A stretch of DNA of 64,000 nt from a bacterium (GTDB lineage Bacteria; Chloroflexota; Dehalococcoidia; Tepidiformales; Tepidiformaceae). The translations under genes were made by a program, and so were the position numbers. The DNA lies in contig QEVS01000002.1 of NCBI GenBank assembly GCA_003577245.1, positions 1 to 64,000 of the forward strand, read 5' to 3'. A model generated the notes under the pieces. The model was not told the origin of the DNA. It worked only from the letters and a program-made list of their open reading frames with translations, and did no database searches. Shown piece by piece: positions 45,566-54,721 of the stretch. Each line of letters starts with the position of its first letter. Position 1 is the first letter of the stretch.

Positions 45566-45794
45566 CGCTCGGACGCAGCTAACCCGCACTCGACGCCGCG
45601 CAGCAACGCGGGAAGGCGCCCTGATGCCGCGGTACTACGTCCCCGAGGTCTTCCTGATACGCGAACGCCCGTCCACTGCAGGGCGGGGTTCGCTTTCGGC
45701 GCCCCAGCCCGCCTCTCACTACCTGAGAACCGGAAATCCACCACCGACCGCCCGGCAGCCAAGCCCGGGCTATTCCTGTTGGAGGAATCAACCA

Positions 45795-46793
45795 ATGGCA
45801 CACAACCTCGAAATCATCAACGGCAAGGCATCCTTCGCCTACGCCGGCCGTCCCGGCTGGCACGGGCTCGGCCAGGCCATCCCGCCCGGCATGGAGGACT
45901 CTGAGACCGTCGCCGAACTCGCCGAGCTCAACCGCACTGTCGCGCTGGTTCCGCTCTACACCATGGTCGGCGGCGAGCCCGTCGCCGTGCCGGAGAAGTT
46001 CGCGACGGTGTACGCCGATACCGGCTTCGTCCTTGGCGTGGTCGGCACCCGCTATACCGTCGTCCAGAACGTGACCGCCTTCAGAGCCATCGACCGCTGG
46101 CTCGCGGACGACCGCGTGAAGTACGAGACAGCCGGTGCGCTGGACGAGGGCCGGAAGGTCTTCATCCTCGTCCGCATCGGCGAGGACTTCACTATCGCTG
46201 GGACTGACCCGGTGACGCCCTATGCACTCGTCACGAACAGCCACGATGGATCGAGCGGCCTCGCCGTGAAGCTCGTCTCCACGCGCGTCGTCTGCCAGAA
46301 CACGCTCAACGTCTCCCTCCGCGAGAGGGGCGAGCGGATCGGCATCCGGCACACGGCCTCGGCCGAGGCGAACATCGAGTCGGCTGCGAAAGCGCTCGGG
46401 CTCGTCTCCCGGCAGCAGGCGGAGATGATGCATCGCTTCGAACAGCTCGCCCAGATGAACGCCGGCCAGACGCTGGTCGAACAGGTGGTGGAGCTGGTCG
46501 CGCCGGACCCGGCAAAGGTCGAAGTCAGCCTCACCGAGCGCCAGCGCAACCGCGCCACCCGGCGTAACGACAGCTTCATGACCTTCCTGCAGCACGCGCA
46601 GGAGCTGCCGACGATCGTGAGCGCCGGCGGCCTCGACAACCGCTGGGGACTCTTCAACGCCACGACGGAGTGGATGGAGTGGGTCGACCCCACGAAGAGC
46701 ACGCAAATCCTCGAGCGCCGGATGGTCGGCTCTCTCGAAGGGACTGTGTCCGATGCCCGGCAGCGCGTCTACGACCTCGTCGCGGCGGTCTGA
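45795..46793 (+). CDS. DUF932 plasmid/phage protein
   Basis: 332 residues from ATG 45795 with a GGAGGA ribosome site. It matches the DUF932 family (phage/plasmid-like protein TIGR03299) over its length: GRPGWHGLGQ at the N-terminus, YTVVQN, LVTNSHDGSSG and STRVVCQNTLN in the middle. These proteins are common on conjugative plasmids and may be linked to recombination; the mechanism is unknown. The 230 bp after radC contain no clear gene. Confidence 0.9.
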   Translation: MAHNLEIINGKASFAYAGRPGWHGLGQAIPPGMEDSETVAELAELNRTVALVPLYTMVGGEPVAVPEKFATVYADTGFVLGVVGTRYTVVQNVTAFRAIDRWLADDRVKYETAGALDEGRKVFILVRIGEDFTIAGTDPVTPYALVTNSHDGSSGLAVKLVSTRVVCQNTLNVSLRERGERIGIRHTASAEANIESAAKALGLVSRQQAEMMHRFEQLAQMNAGQTLVEQVVELVAPDPAKVEVSLTERQRNRATRRNDSFMTFLQHAQELPTIVSAGGLDNRWGLFNATTEWMEWVDPTKSTQILERRMVGSLEGTVSDARQRVYDLVAAV

Positions 46794-46947
46794 GACCGCG
46801 ACGCTGAACACGATCGTGCTCAGGCTCACCTTCGCCGGCGAAGTGTCGGCGGAGTCGGTCGTCCAGCACCTGCTGGAGACCTTCAACGACGACGGCTCCC
46901 TCGTCGACGCTTTCGCTGTCCCATCGACTAACCCGGCCGGCCGATAG
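46753..46947 (+). CDS. Possible small protein overlapping the DUF932 3' end
   Basis: 64 residues in a second frame. The segment after residue 18 (NTIVLRLTFAGEVSAESVVQ) reads like a small alpha/beta protein and continues past the DUF932 stop, so at least that part may be coding. Start uncertain. It ends 33 bp before a terminator hairpin. Confidence 0.4.
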   Translation: MPGSASTTSSRRSETATLNTIVLRLTFAGEVSAESVVQHLLETFNDDGSLVDAFAVPSTNPAGR

Positions 46948-46979
46948 CGACCGGTCCCACACACCAGCACGACGCAGGG

Positions 46980-47004
46980 AAGCCCGGCCACAGCCGGGCT
47001 TTCT
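46980..47004 (+). terminator. Intrinsic terminator
   Basis: A perfect 9-bp stem, AAGCCCGGC and GCCGGGCTT, with a CACA loop, followed by TCT. It lies after the DUF932 region and before DUF2958, and likely ends or attenuates the primase-to-DUF932 transcript. Confidence 0.7.
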
Positions 47005-47049
47005 GCCGTGCTGCGTTTCACGCCCTCCAAACAACCAAGGAGGCACAGC

Positions 47050-47385
47050 ATGAGCAACCACCCCTACGAAGCGAGCCCTTACCTGACGGGGCCCGCCTAT
47101 ATCTACATCACGTCGGCGGACGGCCTGCCGTCTCCCCAGCAGGCGGACGATGACTCTGACGCCGTTGCCCGCGTGAAGCTGTTCGACCCGAACGGCGCCT
47201 GGACGTGGTACGTCGCCGGATACGATCCGGAGACTCGCATCGCCTGGGGCCTGGTCGACGGCTTCGAGCAGGAATACGGAAGCATCGATATGGCTGAACT
47301 GGTCGCCGTCCGCGGCGCGCTCGGTCTGCCGATAGAGCGCGACCTCTACTGGCGGCCATGTCCGCTGGCGAAGTGCCTGCGGTGA
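47050..47385 (+). CDS. DUF2958 protein
   Basis: 111 residues. The pattern VKLFDPNGAWTWY, DPETRIAWGLVDGFEQEYG, MAELVAVRG and PIERDLYW matches DUF2958, a small family almost confined to plasmids and integrative elements. AAGGAGG precedes the ATG at 47050. Function unknown. It overlaps the next gene. Confidence 0.87.
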   Translation: MSNHPYEASPYLTGPAYIYITSADGLPSPQQADDDSDAVARVKLFDPNGAWTWYVAGYDPETRIAWGLVDGFEQEYGSIDMAELVAVRGALGLPIERDLYWRPCPLAKCLR

Positions 47386-47870
47386 TCGCGACTCCCTACC
47401 CGCCCGGCGAACGGCCGGTCTTCCGCTGCGGGCGGCAAGGCGCGGGCGGCGTCTCGTGCGACTGGCTCGGGTTCCCGGCCGAGCCGGACCGTTGCCCGTT
47501 CCATCCGCAGCACGGCAGGCATCGCTACGAGGCGGCGAACTTCAACCCCCTGAGCTTCCAGCCGCTCTGGAACTACGCCAGCGAGTGCGGGTTCTGGCTC
47601 TACCCCGCCGACTTCATGGCAATGGCGTGCCGTGCCTGGATCATTGACGGGGCGGAGGTCGTGATCTTCGCCTACAAGTACCGCGAGTCGCGTAACTACC
47701 TGCACCTCGACGACCACGGCTACTCGGCCTGGACGAACGGGGTGAACCCCGAACCGCTTCCAGCTACGCGTGCTATCGAACACGCGACGGGACTGGGCCA
47801 TCGTCACGATGATGGATGTCTCAAGGGCTCACGCGTCGTGACCATCGAACGACGGCGGAAGGCGGGATAG
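47358..47870 (+). CDS. Hypothetical protein with putative zinc-binding motif
   Basis: 170 residues. The N-terminal part has Cys and His in CGRQGAGGVSCDW and DRCPFHPQHGRH that could bind zinc. The middle part (FWLYPADFMAMACRAWIIDG) is aromatic-rich. It overlaps the DUF2958 end by 28 bp. No family recognised. Confidence 0.55.
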   Translation: MSAGEVPAVIATPYPPGERPVFRCGRQGAGGVSCDWLGFPAEPDRCPFHPQHGRHRYEAANFNPLSFQPLWNYASECGFWLYPADFMAMACRAWIIDGAEVVIFAYKYRESRNYLHLDDHGYSAWTNGVNPEPLPATRAIEHATGLGHRHDDGCLKGSRVVTIERRRKAG

Positions 47871-47872
47871 CG

Positions 47873-48130
47873 ATGAGCTCGCCCACTCCCGAACGCCGCA
47901 ATATCGACGCGGCGCGCGAGGTCGTGCTGCGCTTCCGGGCGCTGACCGGCACCGGCGACGATCCGAACCCGGTCGCTGCCTGGACCGACACGCTCGCCGA
48001 GCTGATCGCCGCGCTCCACCACCTCGCCGACCAGGAGATCGGCGAGTACGGCTTCGACATCTGCCTCGACCGCGCGGCCTTCAACTACGCCTACGCCCTG
48101 CGTCCCGATGAGGGGGCCGAGGCTCGATGA
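47873..48130 (+). CDS. Small hypothetical protein, acidic
   Basis: 85 residues from ATG 47873, two bases after the previous stop region. Mostly helical (NIDAAREVVLRFRAL, DTLAELIAALHHLADQEIG). Its stop overlaps the next ATG. Function unknown. Confidence 0.6.
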   Translation: MSSPTPERRNIDAAREVVLRFRALTGTGDDPNPVAAWTDTLAELIAALHHLADQEIGEYGFDICLDRAAFNYAYALRPDEGAEAR

Positions 48131-48375
48131 CCGGGCCCATCGTCCTTCTTATCCCGCACGGCGAGGAAGGGCACTTCGAGACTCGTCTCTGCCCCGAGTG
48201 CCGGGCGTTCCTCGACGAGCTCGAGTACCTGGACCGCCAGATGCTCGGCCTCTGTGCCCGCGGTCTCGCCCAGGTCGTGAGCACCGACCACCGTGGTGAG
48301 CGGAGCTACCAGCTCACTCCCGCTGGCCGCCGCTGGCTTGAACGCCAAAAGCCACGTCACGGCGAGAGCCGCTAA
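48127..48375 (+). CDS. Small protein with winged-helix-like C-terminus
   Basis: 82 residues. LCPECRAFLDELEYLDRQML is followed by GLAQVVSTDHRGERSYQLTP and GRRWLERQ, which resembles the wing and last helix of small PadR/MarR-like DNA-binding proteins. The CPEC pair might bind zinc. It overlaps the previous gene by four bases. A regulator is possible but not shown. Confidence 0.55.
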   Translation: MTGPIVLLIPHGEEGHFETRLCPECRAFLDELEYLDRQMLGLCARGLAQVVSTDHRGERSYQLTPAGRRWLERQKPRHGESR

Positions 48376-48429
48376 ACGAGGGAGCGGGATCGAACCGGAG
48401 AGTTCGGTCCGCTCCTTTCTCGCACACCT

Positions 48430-49203
48430 GTGACCAACCACCCAACACCCGCCAGCCTCGGCGGCCAGCTCTCGCTCTTCCAGGACGAGGGGACGCTGCC
48501 GGTACCCGGCTGGCGTGGCAAGACACCACCGGAGATGCGAGCGGAGGCGCCCGGGGGCTACCGGCTCGACCTCTCCGGCGACGAACCGCTCTACGTCATC
48601 GATGACGACCAACCGCCACCTGAGTCGGACGAGCGTTTCGACGAAGACCTGGAGGGGGAGGACGGATCCGGTATTCACCTTGATGGCGACATCGAGGCCG
48701 ATGGCGACGACGACGTCAGCCCTGACCTGCGACGCTATGCGCCGCGCGAATGGGCGCCCTACTGCGCAGACACAATCGCCATGAAGGGCACAATCCGCAA
48801 ACCGGCGAGCCGCCTTGGCGCGCTCTGGGTCGGCACCGGCGGCGGTGGTCGTGCTATCGACCGGGACAAGCGCGGCATGAGCGTCTACCGCGTCGTGCCT
48901 CTGGACGCGTACCGCAGTCCGCATCCCGGCCTGCCGCTCAGCTACCGGGAGCACGCCGCCCTTCCGCATGACCACCCGTTTCGCTGGGGCTACGAGGGGA
49001 TGCTCGTCACCTGGCAAAAGAAGCCGTACGTGCTCACAGACGAGCACATGGTCTTCAGCCACCCGTACATCCCCAGCCCCGACGGGCACGGCTACCTGCC
49101 TGACCCGGACTGGCATCCCCACGACGAGGACGCGGTCCGGAGCGAACGCAACCCGTGGCGGCACGACCCCCACGCATGGCAACCGACAAGGAGGTTGATC
49201 TAA
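48430..49203 (+). CDS. Hypothetical protein with acidic linker
   Basis: 257 residues from a GTG. The first 60 residues include QLSLFQDEGTLPVPGW, resembling a short beta-clamp-like QLSLF motif that also appears near the N- or C-terminus of other proteins in this module. An acidic stretch (about 60-100) follows, then a domain with MSVYRVVPLDAYRS and FRWGYEGMLVTW. No family known. Immediately followed by the next gene (stop TAA, ATG). Confidence 0.6.
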   Translation: MTNHPTPASLGGQLSLFQDEGTLPVPGWRGKTPPEMRAEAPGGYRLDLSGDEPLYVIDDDQPPPESDERFDEDLEGEDGSGIHLDGDIEADGDDDVSPDLRRYAPREWAPYCADTIAMKGTIRKPASRLGALWVGTGGGGRAIDRDKRGMSVYRVVPLDAYRSPHPGLPLSYREHAALPHDHPFRWGYEGMLVTWQKKPYVLTDEHMVFSHPYIPSPDGHGYLPDPDWHPHDEDAVRSERNPWRHDPHAWQPTRRLI

Positions 49204-49467
49204 ATGGAAGAACACGAACTGTTGCGCCGCGCCGCTCTGGCCGTCGTCCGCAGCATCGACCACGAAGCGGGCTTCTACGAGGCCCAGTCCCCGGTCGAGG
49301 ATTGGGCGCTCGACGCGCTCGAGGCGGCGGTCGGCGGCGACCTTAACGGAGCCGAATCACTGCTCGACCGCTACGAACGCGCAGAGTGGGAGGAGCGCCG
49401 TTCCTACGCAATCTCGGAATGGGAAGAGCCATGTCCGGCTGCTGCCCGCGCTGCGAACGCCCTTTGA
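49204..49467 (+). CDS. Small hypothetical protein
   Basis: 87 residues directly after the previous stop, with AAGGAGGTTG upstream. Helical and acidic (VEDWALDALEAAVGGDLNGA, LLDRYERAEWEERRSY). Overlaps the zinc-ribbon gene. Function unknown. Confidence 0.6.
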   Translation: MEEHELLRRAALAVVRSIDHEAGFYEAQSPVEDWALDALEAAVGGDLNGAESLLDRYERAEWEERRSYAISEWEEPCPAAARAANAL

Positions 49468-49640
49468 CGGAGGACGGCCACCTGCGCTACTGCGACCGCT
49501 GCGGCTACGAACCGCCAGAGAGCGCTGCGCTGCCTGTCACGCCGCCCCTCTTCGAGGAGGCGGACGACAGAGAGCCCCGAGCCGCAGCGGACAATGCGGT
49601 TCGGGCAACGTCACCGCTCGGCCAGCCATGGACCTCCTGA
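49431..49640 (+). CDS. Small zinc-ribbon protein
   Basis: 69 residues from ATG 49431. Two CxxC pairs, CCPRCERPL and YCDRCGYE, form a treble-clef or ribbon-type zinc site; the tail is Pro/Glu-rich. It overlaps both neighbours, so the cluster is tightly coupled. Confidence 0.6.
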   Translation: MSGCCPRCERPLTEDGHLRYCDRCGYEPPESAALPVTPPLFEEADDREPRAAADNAVRATSPLGQPWTS

Positions 49641-50215
49641 CGATCAGGGCCGGAGGCTTCACGGCGACCGTCGACGGCTGTGCCGGCGGGGGGAATGAAC
49701 TCTGGTTCCTCTCGATGCTCGGCCACCAGCAGGCTGTGCGCGCGATCTGGGCGCGGCTCATCAAAGGCGAGGCAGGATTCCTCAGCAGCACCGAGTTGGG
49801 CGGCGAACCAACGCCGCTTGCCCGGGAGGCCTGGGGGACCTGGCGCTTCACGGGTATGCGCCTGCCTTCTGGCTCCGCCTACCACGGCATGCTCATCCCT
49901 GAGATCGCCGCCTATGCAGCCGACCGCCTCGACTTCCTCCTCCTGATCCGGGGGCAGGACGATGCGGCTCAGCTTCACTTCCGCTTCCTGGCCCGCCGGC
50001 TCGACCTGCCGCTGCACCCATCCTGGGCGGAGTGGCTCTGGCGGCGTGGGCTGGAAAATGAAGAGGTGCAGGAACTTGAATCGGCTGGACTGCGGGCCTA
50101 CCGCTGCCGGCCCCAGCCGGAAGCGCTACGAGTGGACATCAGCGACGCTGTCCGTCGACGCGCGCTTGTCGTGGCGACGACCGGCGTTGCGAACGTCCAA
50201 CCGATGGCCGCCTGA
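49628..50215 (+). CDS. Hypothetical protein
   Basis: 195 residues. Features include GNELWFLSMLGHQQAVRAIWARL and a central HPSWAEWLWRRGLENEEV. No recognised family; such proteins sit beside DUF2958/DUF6094 genes on large plasmids. Overlaps the preceding gene by 13 bp. Confidence 0.6.
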   Translation: MDLLTIRAGGFTATVDGCAGGGNELWFLSMLGHQQAVRAIWARLIKGEAGFLSSTELGGEPTPLAREAWGTWRFTGMRLPSGSAYHGMLIPEIAAYAADRLDFLLLIRGQDDAAQLHFRFLARRLDLPLHPSWAEWLWRRGLENEEVQELESAGLRAYRCRPQPEALRVDISDAVRRRALVVATTGVANVQPMAA

Positions 50216-50218
50216 ACG

Positions 50219-50600
50219 ATGGCCGAGCTCCTCGACCCGGACGTCTATCGAGCGGCCGTCGCGGCCCTCGGTACGAAGGCCGCTGCCGCTGGCCTACGCG
50301 CCGTTCCCGTGGCCGGGATCAGCGTGGGCGGCTGCGCCGAAGCGATCGGCACGCCACGGCGCGGTGCGTTTCGCCGGCGTGCACACGCCCACAACCATCC
50401 ACGCGATCCTCGCTTCGGCTGGATCTGCATCCTCAGCACCAGGGCCGACGGTCGTCACCCCAACAGGACGGCCGTCGGCCCTGCTCGCCCACGAGTACGC
50501 CCACCTGCTGGCGCCCAACAGCGGGCACGGGGAGCGTTGGCGTGCGGCGGTCACCGCGCTCGGACATCCGGCCGAAGCGAAAGCTCGGCGTGTCCGATAG
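50219..50600 (+). pseudogene. SprT-like zincin metalloprotease, apparently frameshifted
   Basis: The second half, in one frame, reads AVRFAGVHTPTTIHAILA and then ALLAHEYAHLLAPNSGHGERW, a zinc peptidase motif HEYAH with a downstream HGxxW as in SprT/WLM-type proteases. The only good start (ATG 50219, MAELLDPDVYRAAVAAL) is in a different frame. A one-base change between 50280 and 50360 would join them. The domain call is moderate; the frame break may be natural or an error. Confidence 0.5.
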
Positions 50601-51339
50601 GCAGCTGGACCTCTTCGGCGAGATGGTGGCCGATCTGTCAGACATCGCCTCGCCGCGCGGGCTCGCCGAAGTGGGAGACCCGCTCCCCTCGCACCACGTC
50701 ACTCTCGTGGCTGCTGACGATGACTCCCGGCCCACCGGCGGTGACTCCTCGCCGCACGTGGAGCCCTACCGTTTCTCACTCACCGACCCGCAGGGGCGTT
50801 GGATCATTGCCGCGGCCCATGAGGATGAGGTGAAGCGCGGAAAGGTCACGCGCCGCATGGTCGCGAGATGCTCATGCGGATGGGTGTCAGCGTTCCGACT
50901 GCATCCCTATGGGAGCACCGGACCTGACCTGCTCGTTGCGCACCTGCGGTCGCACGAGCTCGAAACGCGGCCGCCCGCATGGCGGGTCGATGCCGAACGG
51001 AACGGCTGGCGGAGGGTGCAGCTGCTCGCAGGGCGCGTGCACTGCGCCTCCGCCGACTGCCATCGCCTCGGAACCCCTGCTGTACCGCGGCGTCCTCGAG
51101 CTGGCCAGGACTACCGCCTCGCTGCGGGCTTCGGCGAGCCGTGTCCCGGCCACAGCGGCGCGCTGCACGACCGCGTGTACCACTGGGAGGAGCACGACCC
51201 AGAAGACCACTCAGGCGAACCGAAGCAGTCGCACGCGGTCGGGCTTCTCGATCCGGACGGGACCTTCTGGCACTACTGGTGCGCACCCCTGGTTGCTCGG
51301 CACCTATTCGGGTTCGTCCGCCATGAAGAGGTCGCATAG
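50590..51339 (+). CDS. Hypothetical protein with QLDLF motif and Cys pairs
   Basis: 249 residues from GTG 50590, overlapping the previous stop. It begins SDRQLDLFGEMVADL, another clamp-like QxxLF peptide. A CSCGW segment and a later C-x(4)-C pattern suggest metal binding. The last third is rich in His/Trp (HWEEHDPEDH, FWHYWCAPLVARHLFGF). No family assigned. Confidence 0.6.
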   Translation: MSDRQLDLFGEMVADLSDIASPRGLAEVGDPLPSHHVTLVAADDDSRPTGGDSSPHVEPYRFSLTDPQGRWIIAAAHEDEVKRGKVTRRMVARCSCGWVSAFRLHPYGSTGPDLLVAHLRSHELETRPPAWRVDAERNGWRRVQLLAGRVHCASADCHRLGTPAVPRRPRAGQDYRLAAGFGEPCPGHSGALHDRVYHWEEHDPEDHSGEPKQSHAVGLLDPDGTFWHYWCAPLVARHLFGFVRHEEVA

Positions 51340-51482
51340 ACGAGCCACAAAGCTCAGGACACGACGAGATGGGGGCACCTCATCGGGGTGCCTCCTACCT
51401 CGCGTGCCCAGGAAACGAGAGGAGCGTCTGATGAACATCAACCCACGACACGTCGCTTCACAGAAAGCGCACGGAGGCCGGC

Positions 51483-52535
51483 ATGGCACGCCTTGAGGGC
51501 ATCGCGAAAGCGCAGTTCTATCCAACTCCGCCTTCGGTCGTCGAACGTGTGGCGGCGCTCGTCCGCCCCGCCCCCCGATCTCATCGCCGTGTCACACGGC
51601 TGCTGGACTCCTGCTGCGGCGCGGGTGACGCGGTGCGGCAGTTTGCCGACGCCATCGGTGGCGGCGAGACCTACGGGATTGAGATCGAGCAGCATCGTGC
51701 CGCCGAAGCTCGGCGGATCCTGGACCATCTCATCGCCGGCAGCGCTTTCGCGGTTCGGCTCGGACACGAGGCGTTCTCCTGCCTCTGGCTCAACCCGCCT
51801 TACGACGATGGTGAGGACGGCAAGCGGCTGGAGCACAACTTCCTTACGACGATGAGCCGCGCGCTCGCACCGGGCGGGCTGCTCGTCTACATCGTCCCGC
51901 AGGCGCGGCTCGGGCAGTCGGCCCGCTACCTCGCGTCCCGCTATGAGGGACTGCGTTGCTTTCGCTTCCAGGACCCCGAGTACGGCGCCTTTCGGCAGTG
52001 CGTGGTCCTCGGGAGGAGGCGCGCGACGCAGACGATCGCCGCTGATGCGCAGGCGCAGGTCGAAGCATGGGCGACAAACCCTCTGCCGGAGCTTCCATCG
52101 CCGGACTCAACGTCGCCGATCTACGAACCGCCCGCATTGCCGGCGGGACCGGTTACCTTCGCGTCGCAGTTCTTTGAGCCGGAAGCGGCAGCGGCTGAGG
52201 CCAGGGAGCGCGGGCTGTGGACGAACAGCGCGCTGGTCGAGCGCTTCTGGCCAGCGAGCGAACGGCCCGTCCGGCCCCTCATGCCGCTGCGCCGAGGGCA
52301 CCTCGCCGTGCTCATCGCGGCGGGCTTCCTCAATAACATTCTGCTCGACGACGGTACCCGTCGCGTCCTCGTGAAAGGGCGCATCACCAAGGTGAGCCGC
52401 CCCGTCGAGTCGCCCGACCCGGACGTCGAGGTCGAACGCGAGTTCCTTCGGACTTCGGTCGTCATGCTCGACCTGGAGACCGGGGAGTTCGAGGACATCG
52501 AGCAGGGCGGACAGCTTACGGAGCCCTCCGCCTGA
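51483..52535 (+). CDS. DUF6094-like N6-adenine DNA methyltransferase
   Basis: A 350-residue SAM-dependent methyltransferase. It opens with AQFYPTPPSVVERVA, followed by motif I LLDSCCGAGDAV and the catalytic NPPYDDG. Homologues on plasmids are annotated as DUF6094 and usually precede an SNF2-type helicase, as here. It may methylate element DNA or act in anti-restriction. Translation of the helicase probably restarts at its stop. Confidence 0.88.
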   Translation: MARLEGIAKAQFYPTPPSVVERVAALVRPAPRSHRRVTRLLDSCCGAGDAVRQFADAIGGGETYGIEIEQHRAAEARRILDHLIAGSAFAVRLGHEAFSCLWLNPPYDDGEDGKRLEHNFLTTMSRALAPGGLLVYIVPQARLGQSARYLASRYEGLRCFRFQDPEYGAFRQCVVLGRRRATQTIAADAQAQVEAWATNPLPELPSPDSTSPIYEPPALPAGPVTFASQFFEPEAAAAEARERGLWTNSALVERFWPASERPVRPLMPLRRGHLAVLIAAGFLNNILLDDGTRRVLVKGRITKVSRPVESPDPDVEVEREFLRTSVVMLDLETGEFEDIEQGGQLTEPSA

Positions 52536-54718
52536 ACCTCGCCCAGTTCGTCCAAGCCTTCCAGGGCGCCATCACCGATGCCGTCCTGAAGGCCTATCCA
52601 CCCATCTACTCGGCAACCAGCCGGGAAGAACTGGGCTTCGATCTGCGACGGCTGGGCCGCCGCCCGATGGGTGCTCAGGCTGATGTGATTCGTGCCTGCG
52701 CGCTCTCCCTGCAAACCCACCGCGCTACCAACCTCGTCGGCGAGATGGGCACCGGCAAGACCACGATCGGGACCGCGGCCGCCACGCTCGCGGGCTTCGA
52801 GCGCGTGCTTGTCCTCTGCCCGCCCCACCTCGTGCGGAAGTGGCAGCGCGAGGTGAAGGCAACGGTACCGAGCGCCAACGCGGTCATCGTCCGCACGATC
52901 AGCGACCTGGAGAGGGTCCGTCACGCGGGCGGTTGGCCCCTCTTCGTCATCCTCTCGCGAGAACAGGCCAAGCTCTCCTACCGCTGGAAACCAGCGGTCG
53001 CGACGCGTCATGTTGTCGCGGGAAGCGCAGCCGCTCGCGATGAGGTCGGAAGGGTGATTTTCCTCCCCTGTTGCCCGTCGTGCTTCTCGCCCATCGTCGA
53101 TGACGAGGGTTTGCCACTGGAGGAGGCAGACCTTGGACGGAAGAAGCACACCTGCGAGCAGTGCCGCGGACCACTCTGGCAGGCGGACTGCCGCGGTCCC
53201 CGCCGCTACCCGCTTGCCGATTACATCGCCCGGCACATGCCCGGGTACTTCGACCTCCTGCTCATCGACGAGCAGCACGAATACAAGGCACGCGGCTCTG
53301 CCCAGGGGCTGGCGGCGGGCACGCTCGCCGAAGCCTGCAAAGCCGTCCTCACGCTCACCGGCACCCTGATGGGGGGCTATTCCTCGACCCTCTTCTATCT
53401 ACTCTGGCGGTTCTCGCCGGCAGTGAGGGAAGAGTTTGGCTACGCCGACGAAGCGAAGTGGGTTTCCCGCTATGGCATTGTCGAGCGCATCAGCCGCAAG
53501 ACCGGACACGACGACGCCTACGAGGACGGCCGTTCTAGCCGCCGGAAGAGCTACCGCACGCGAGTAGTGGAGAAGCCCGGAGTCTCGCCGGCCGTGTTGT
53601 TCCACCTCATCGGCAACACTGCCTTCCTCCGGCTCGCCGATGTCGCTTCCGGGCTACCCGACTACACGGAGGAAGTGCGTCTGGTTGGGCTGGCGACGTC
53701 AGACTCACCCGGTGAACCATCGCAGGCTGCGTATTATCAGCAGCTCGCGTCACAGCTCGAAGCTGCTGTCCATGAGGCGCTCGCCAAGGGCTCGAAGCGG
53801 TTGCTCGGGACCTACCTCCAATCGCTTCTGGCGTATCCCGACGCTTGCACGAAAGGTGAGCAGGTCATCGACCCGGGAAGCGGCGCCGTCATCGCGGCGG
53901 TACCGCCGCTGCCCGAAGCAAACCGTTACCCGAAGGAACAGGCGTTGCTCGATCTCGTCGAGGCCGAGAAGCGCGAAGGCCGGCGGGTGCTGGTGTACAT
54001 CACGCACACGGCGAGTCGTGACATCAGCGCCCGGCTCGAGTCGGTGCTTCAGGAGGCTGGCCACCGCGTGGCGAACCTCAAGGCCGACACGGTCCCACCA
54101 GAACGCCGTGAGGAGTGGGTCGCACAGCGGGTGAAGGCAGGCCTCGACATCCTGCTGGTTCACCCCAGGCTCGTCCAGACGGGTCTGGACCTTGTCGACT
54201 TCCCGACCATCGTCTGGCAGGAAGTCGAGTACTCGGTCTACACGATGCGCCAGGCGAGCCGCCGCTCGTGGCGCATCGGACAGCGCCGCCCGGTGCGCGT
54301 GGTCTACCTCGCCTACCGGGGGACGCTCCAAGCCCAGGCCCTCACGCTGGTCGCGAAGAAGCTGAAGGCTTCTCTCGCGGTCGAGGGTGAACTCGGCGAC
54401 GACGGTCTCTCGACCTTCGGCGACGACGGCGAAGACCTGCTCATGGCGCTCGCACGCAGCCTGACCGAGCGAGTCGAGGCTAGCGACGACTCGCTGGAGG
54501 GCTTGTTCGCCGAAACGCGCGAGTCGGAGCGGAGATTGGAGGTCGTACTCGACACCATCGATACCGAATCCCGGAGCCTGTCATGGGCGGAGGCGAACAC
54601 GATCCCCACTGAGCCGGTCTCGCCACATCGAACGTCTGGAGGGGCATGGTTGATCCAGGGAGGTGATGCACGCCCGGGGTCGTCGACAGCCGATGCCCAG
54701 CAGCTGCGCCTGTTCTGA
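52532..54718 (+). CDS. SNF2/DEAD-type helicase with zinc-ribbon insert
   Basis: About 728 residues. The coding sequence with good homology begins before the first ATG (52667): an in-frame stretch NLAQFVQAFQGAITDAV starts at a CTG at 52532 overlapping the methyltransferase stop (CTGA), so a CTG start is likely. Walker A is GEMGTGKTT, motif II IDEQH (DEQH, not DEAH), motif VI RRSWRIGQRRPVRV. A Cys-rich insert (CCPSC and CEQC) forms a probable zinc ribbon. The C-terminus ends QQLRLF, another clamp-like peptide. ATP-driven remodelling of DNA for replication or transfer is inferred. Confidence 0.88.
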   Translation: MNLAQFVQAFQGAITDAVLKAYPPIYSATSREELGFDLRRLGRRPMGAQADVIRACALSLQTHRATNLVGEMGTGKTTIGTAAATLAGFERVLVLCPPHLVRKWQREVKATVPSANAVIVRTISDLERVRHAGGWPLFVILSREQAKLSYRWKPAVATRHVVAGSAAARDEVGRVIFLPCCPSCFSPIVDDEGLPLEEADLGRKKHTCEQCRGPLWQADCRGPRRYPLADYIARHMPGYFDLLLIDEQHEYKARGSAQGLAAGTLAEACKAVLTLTGTLMGGYSSTLFYLLWRFSPAVREEFGYADEAKWVSRYGIVERISRKTGHDDAYEDGRSSRRKSYRTRVVEKPGVSPAVLFHLIGNTAFLRLADVASGLPDYTEEVRLVGLATSDSPGEPSQAAYYQQLASQLEAAVHEALAKGSKRLLGTYLQSLLAYPDACTKGEQVIDPGSGAVIAAVPPLPEANRYPKEQALLDLVEAEKREGRRVLVYITHTASRDISARLESVLQEAGHRVANLKADTVPPERREEWVAQRVKAGLDILLVHPRLVQTGLDLVDFPTIVWQEVEYSVYTMRQASRRSWRIGQRRPVRVVYLAYRGTLQAQALTLVAKKLKASLAVEGELGDDGLSTFGDDGEDLLMALARSLTERVEASDDSLEGLFAETRESERRLEVVLDTIDTESRSLSWAEANTIPTEPVSPHRTSGGAWLIQGGDARPGSSTADAQQLRLF

Positions 54719-54721
54719 GAA

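Noticed and set aside
45579..47057. 492-codon minus-strand frame opposite DUF932
   Set aside because: High-GC antisense frame; DUF932 on the plus strand is well supported.
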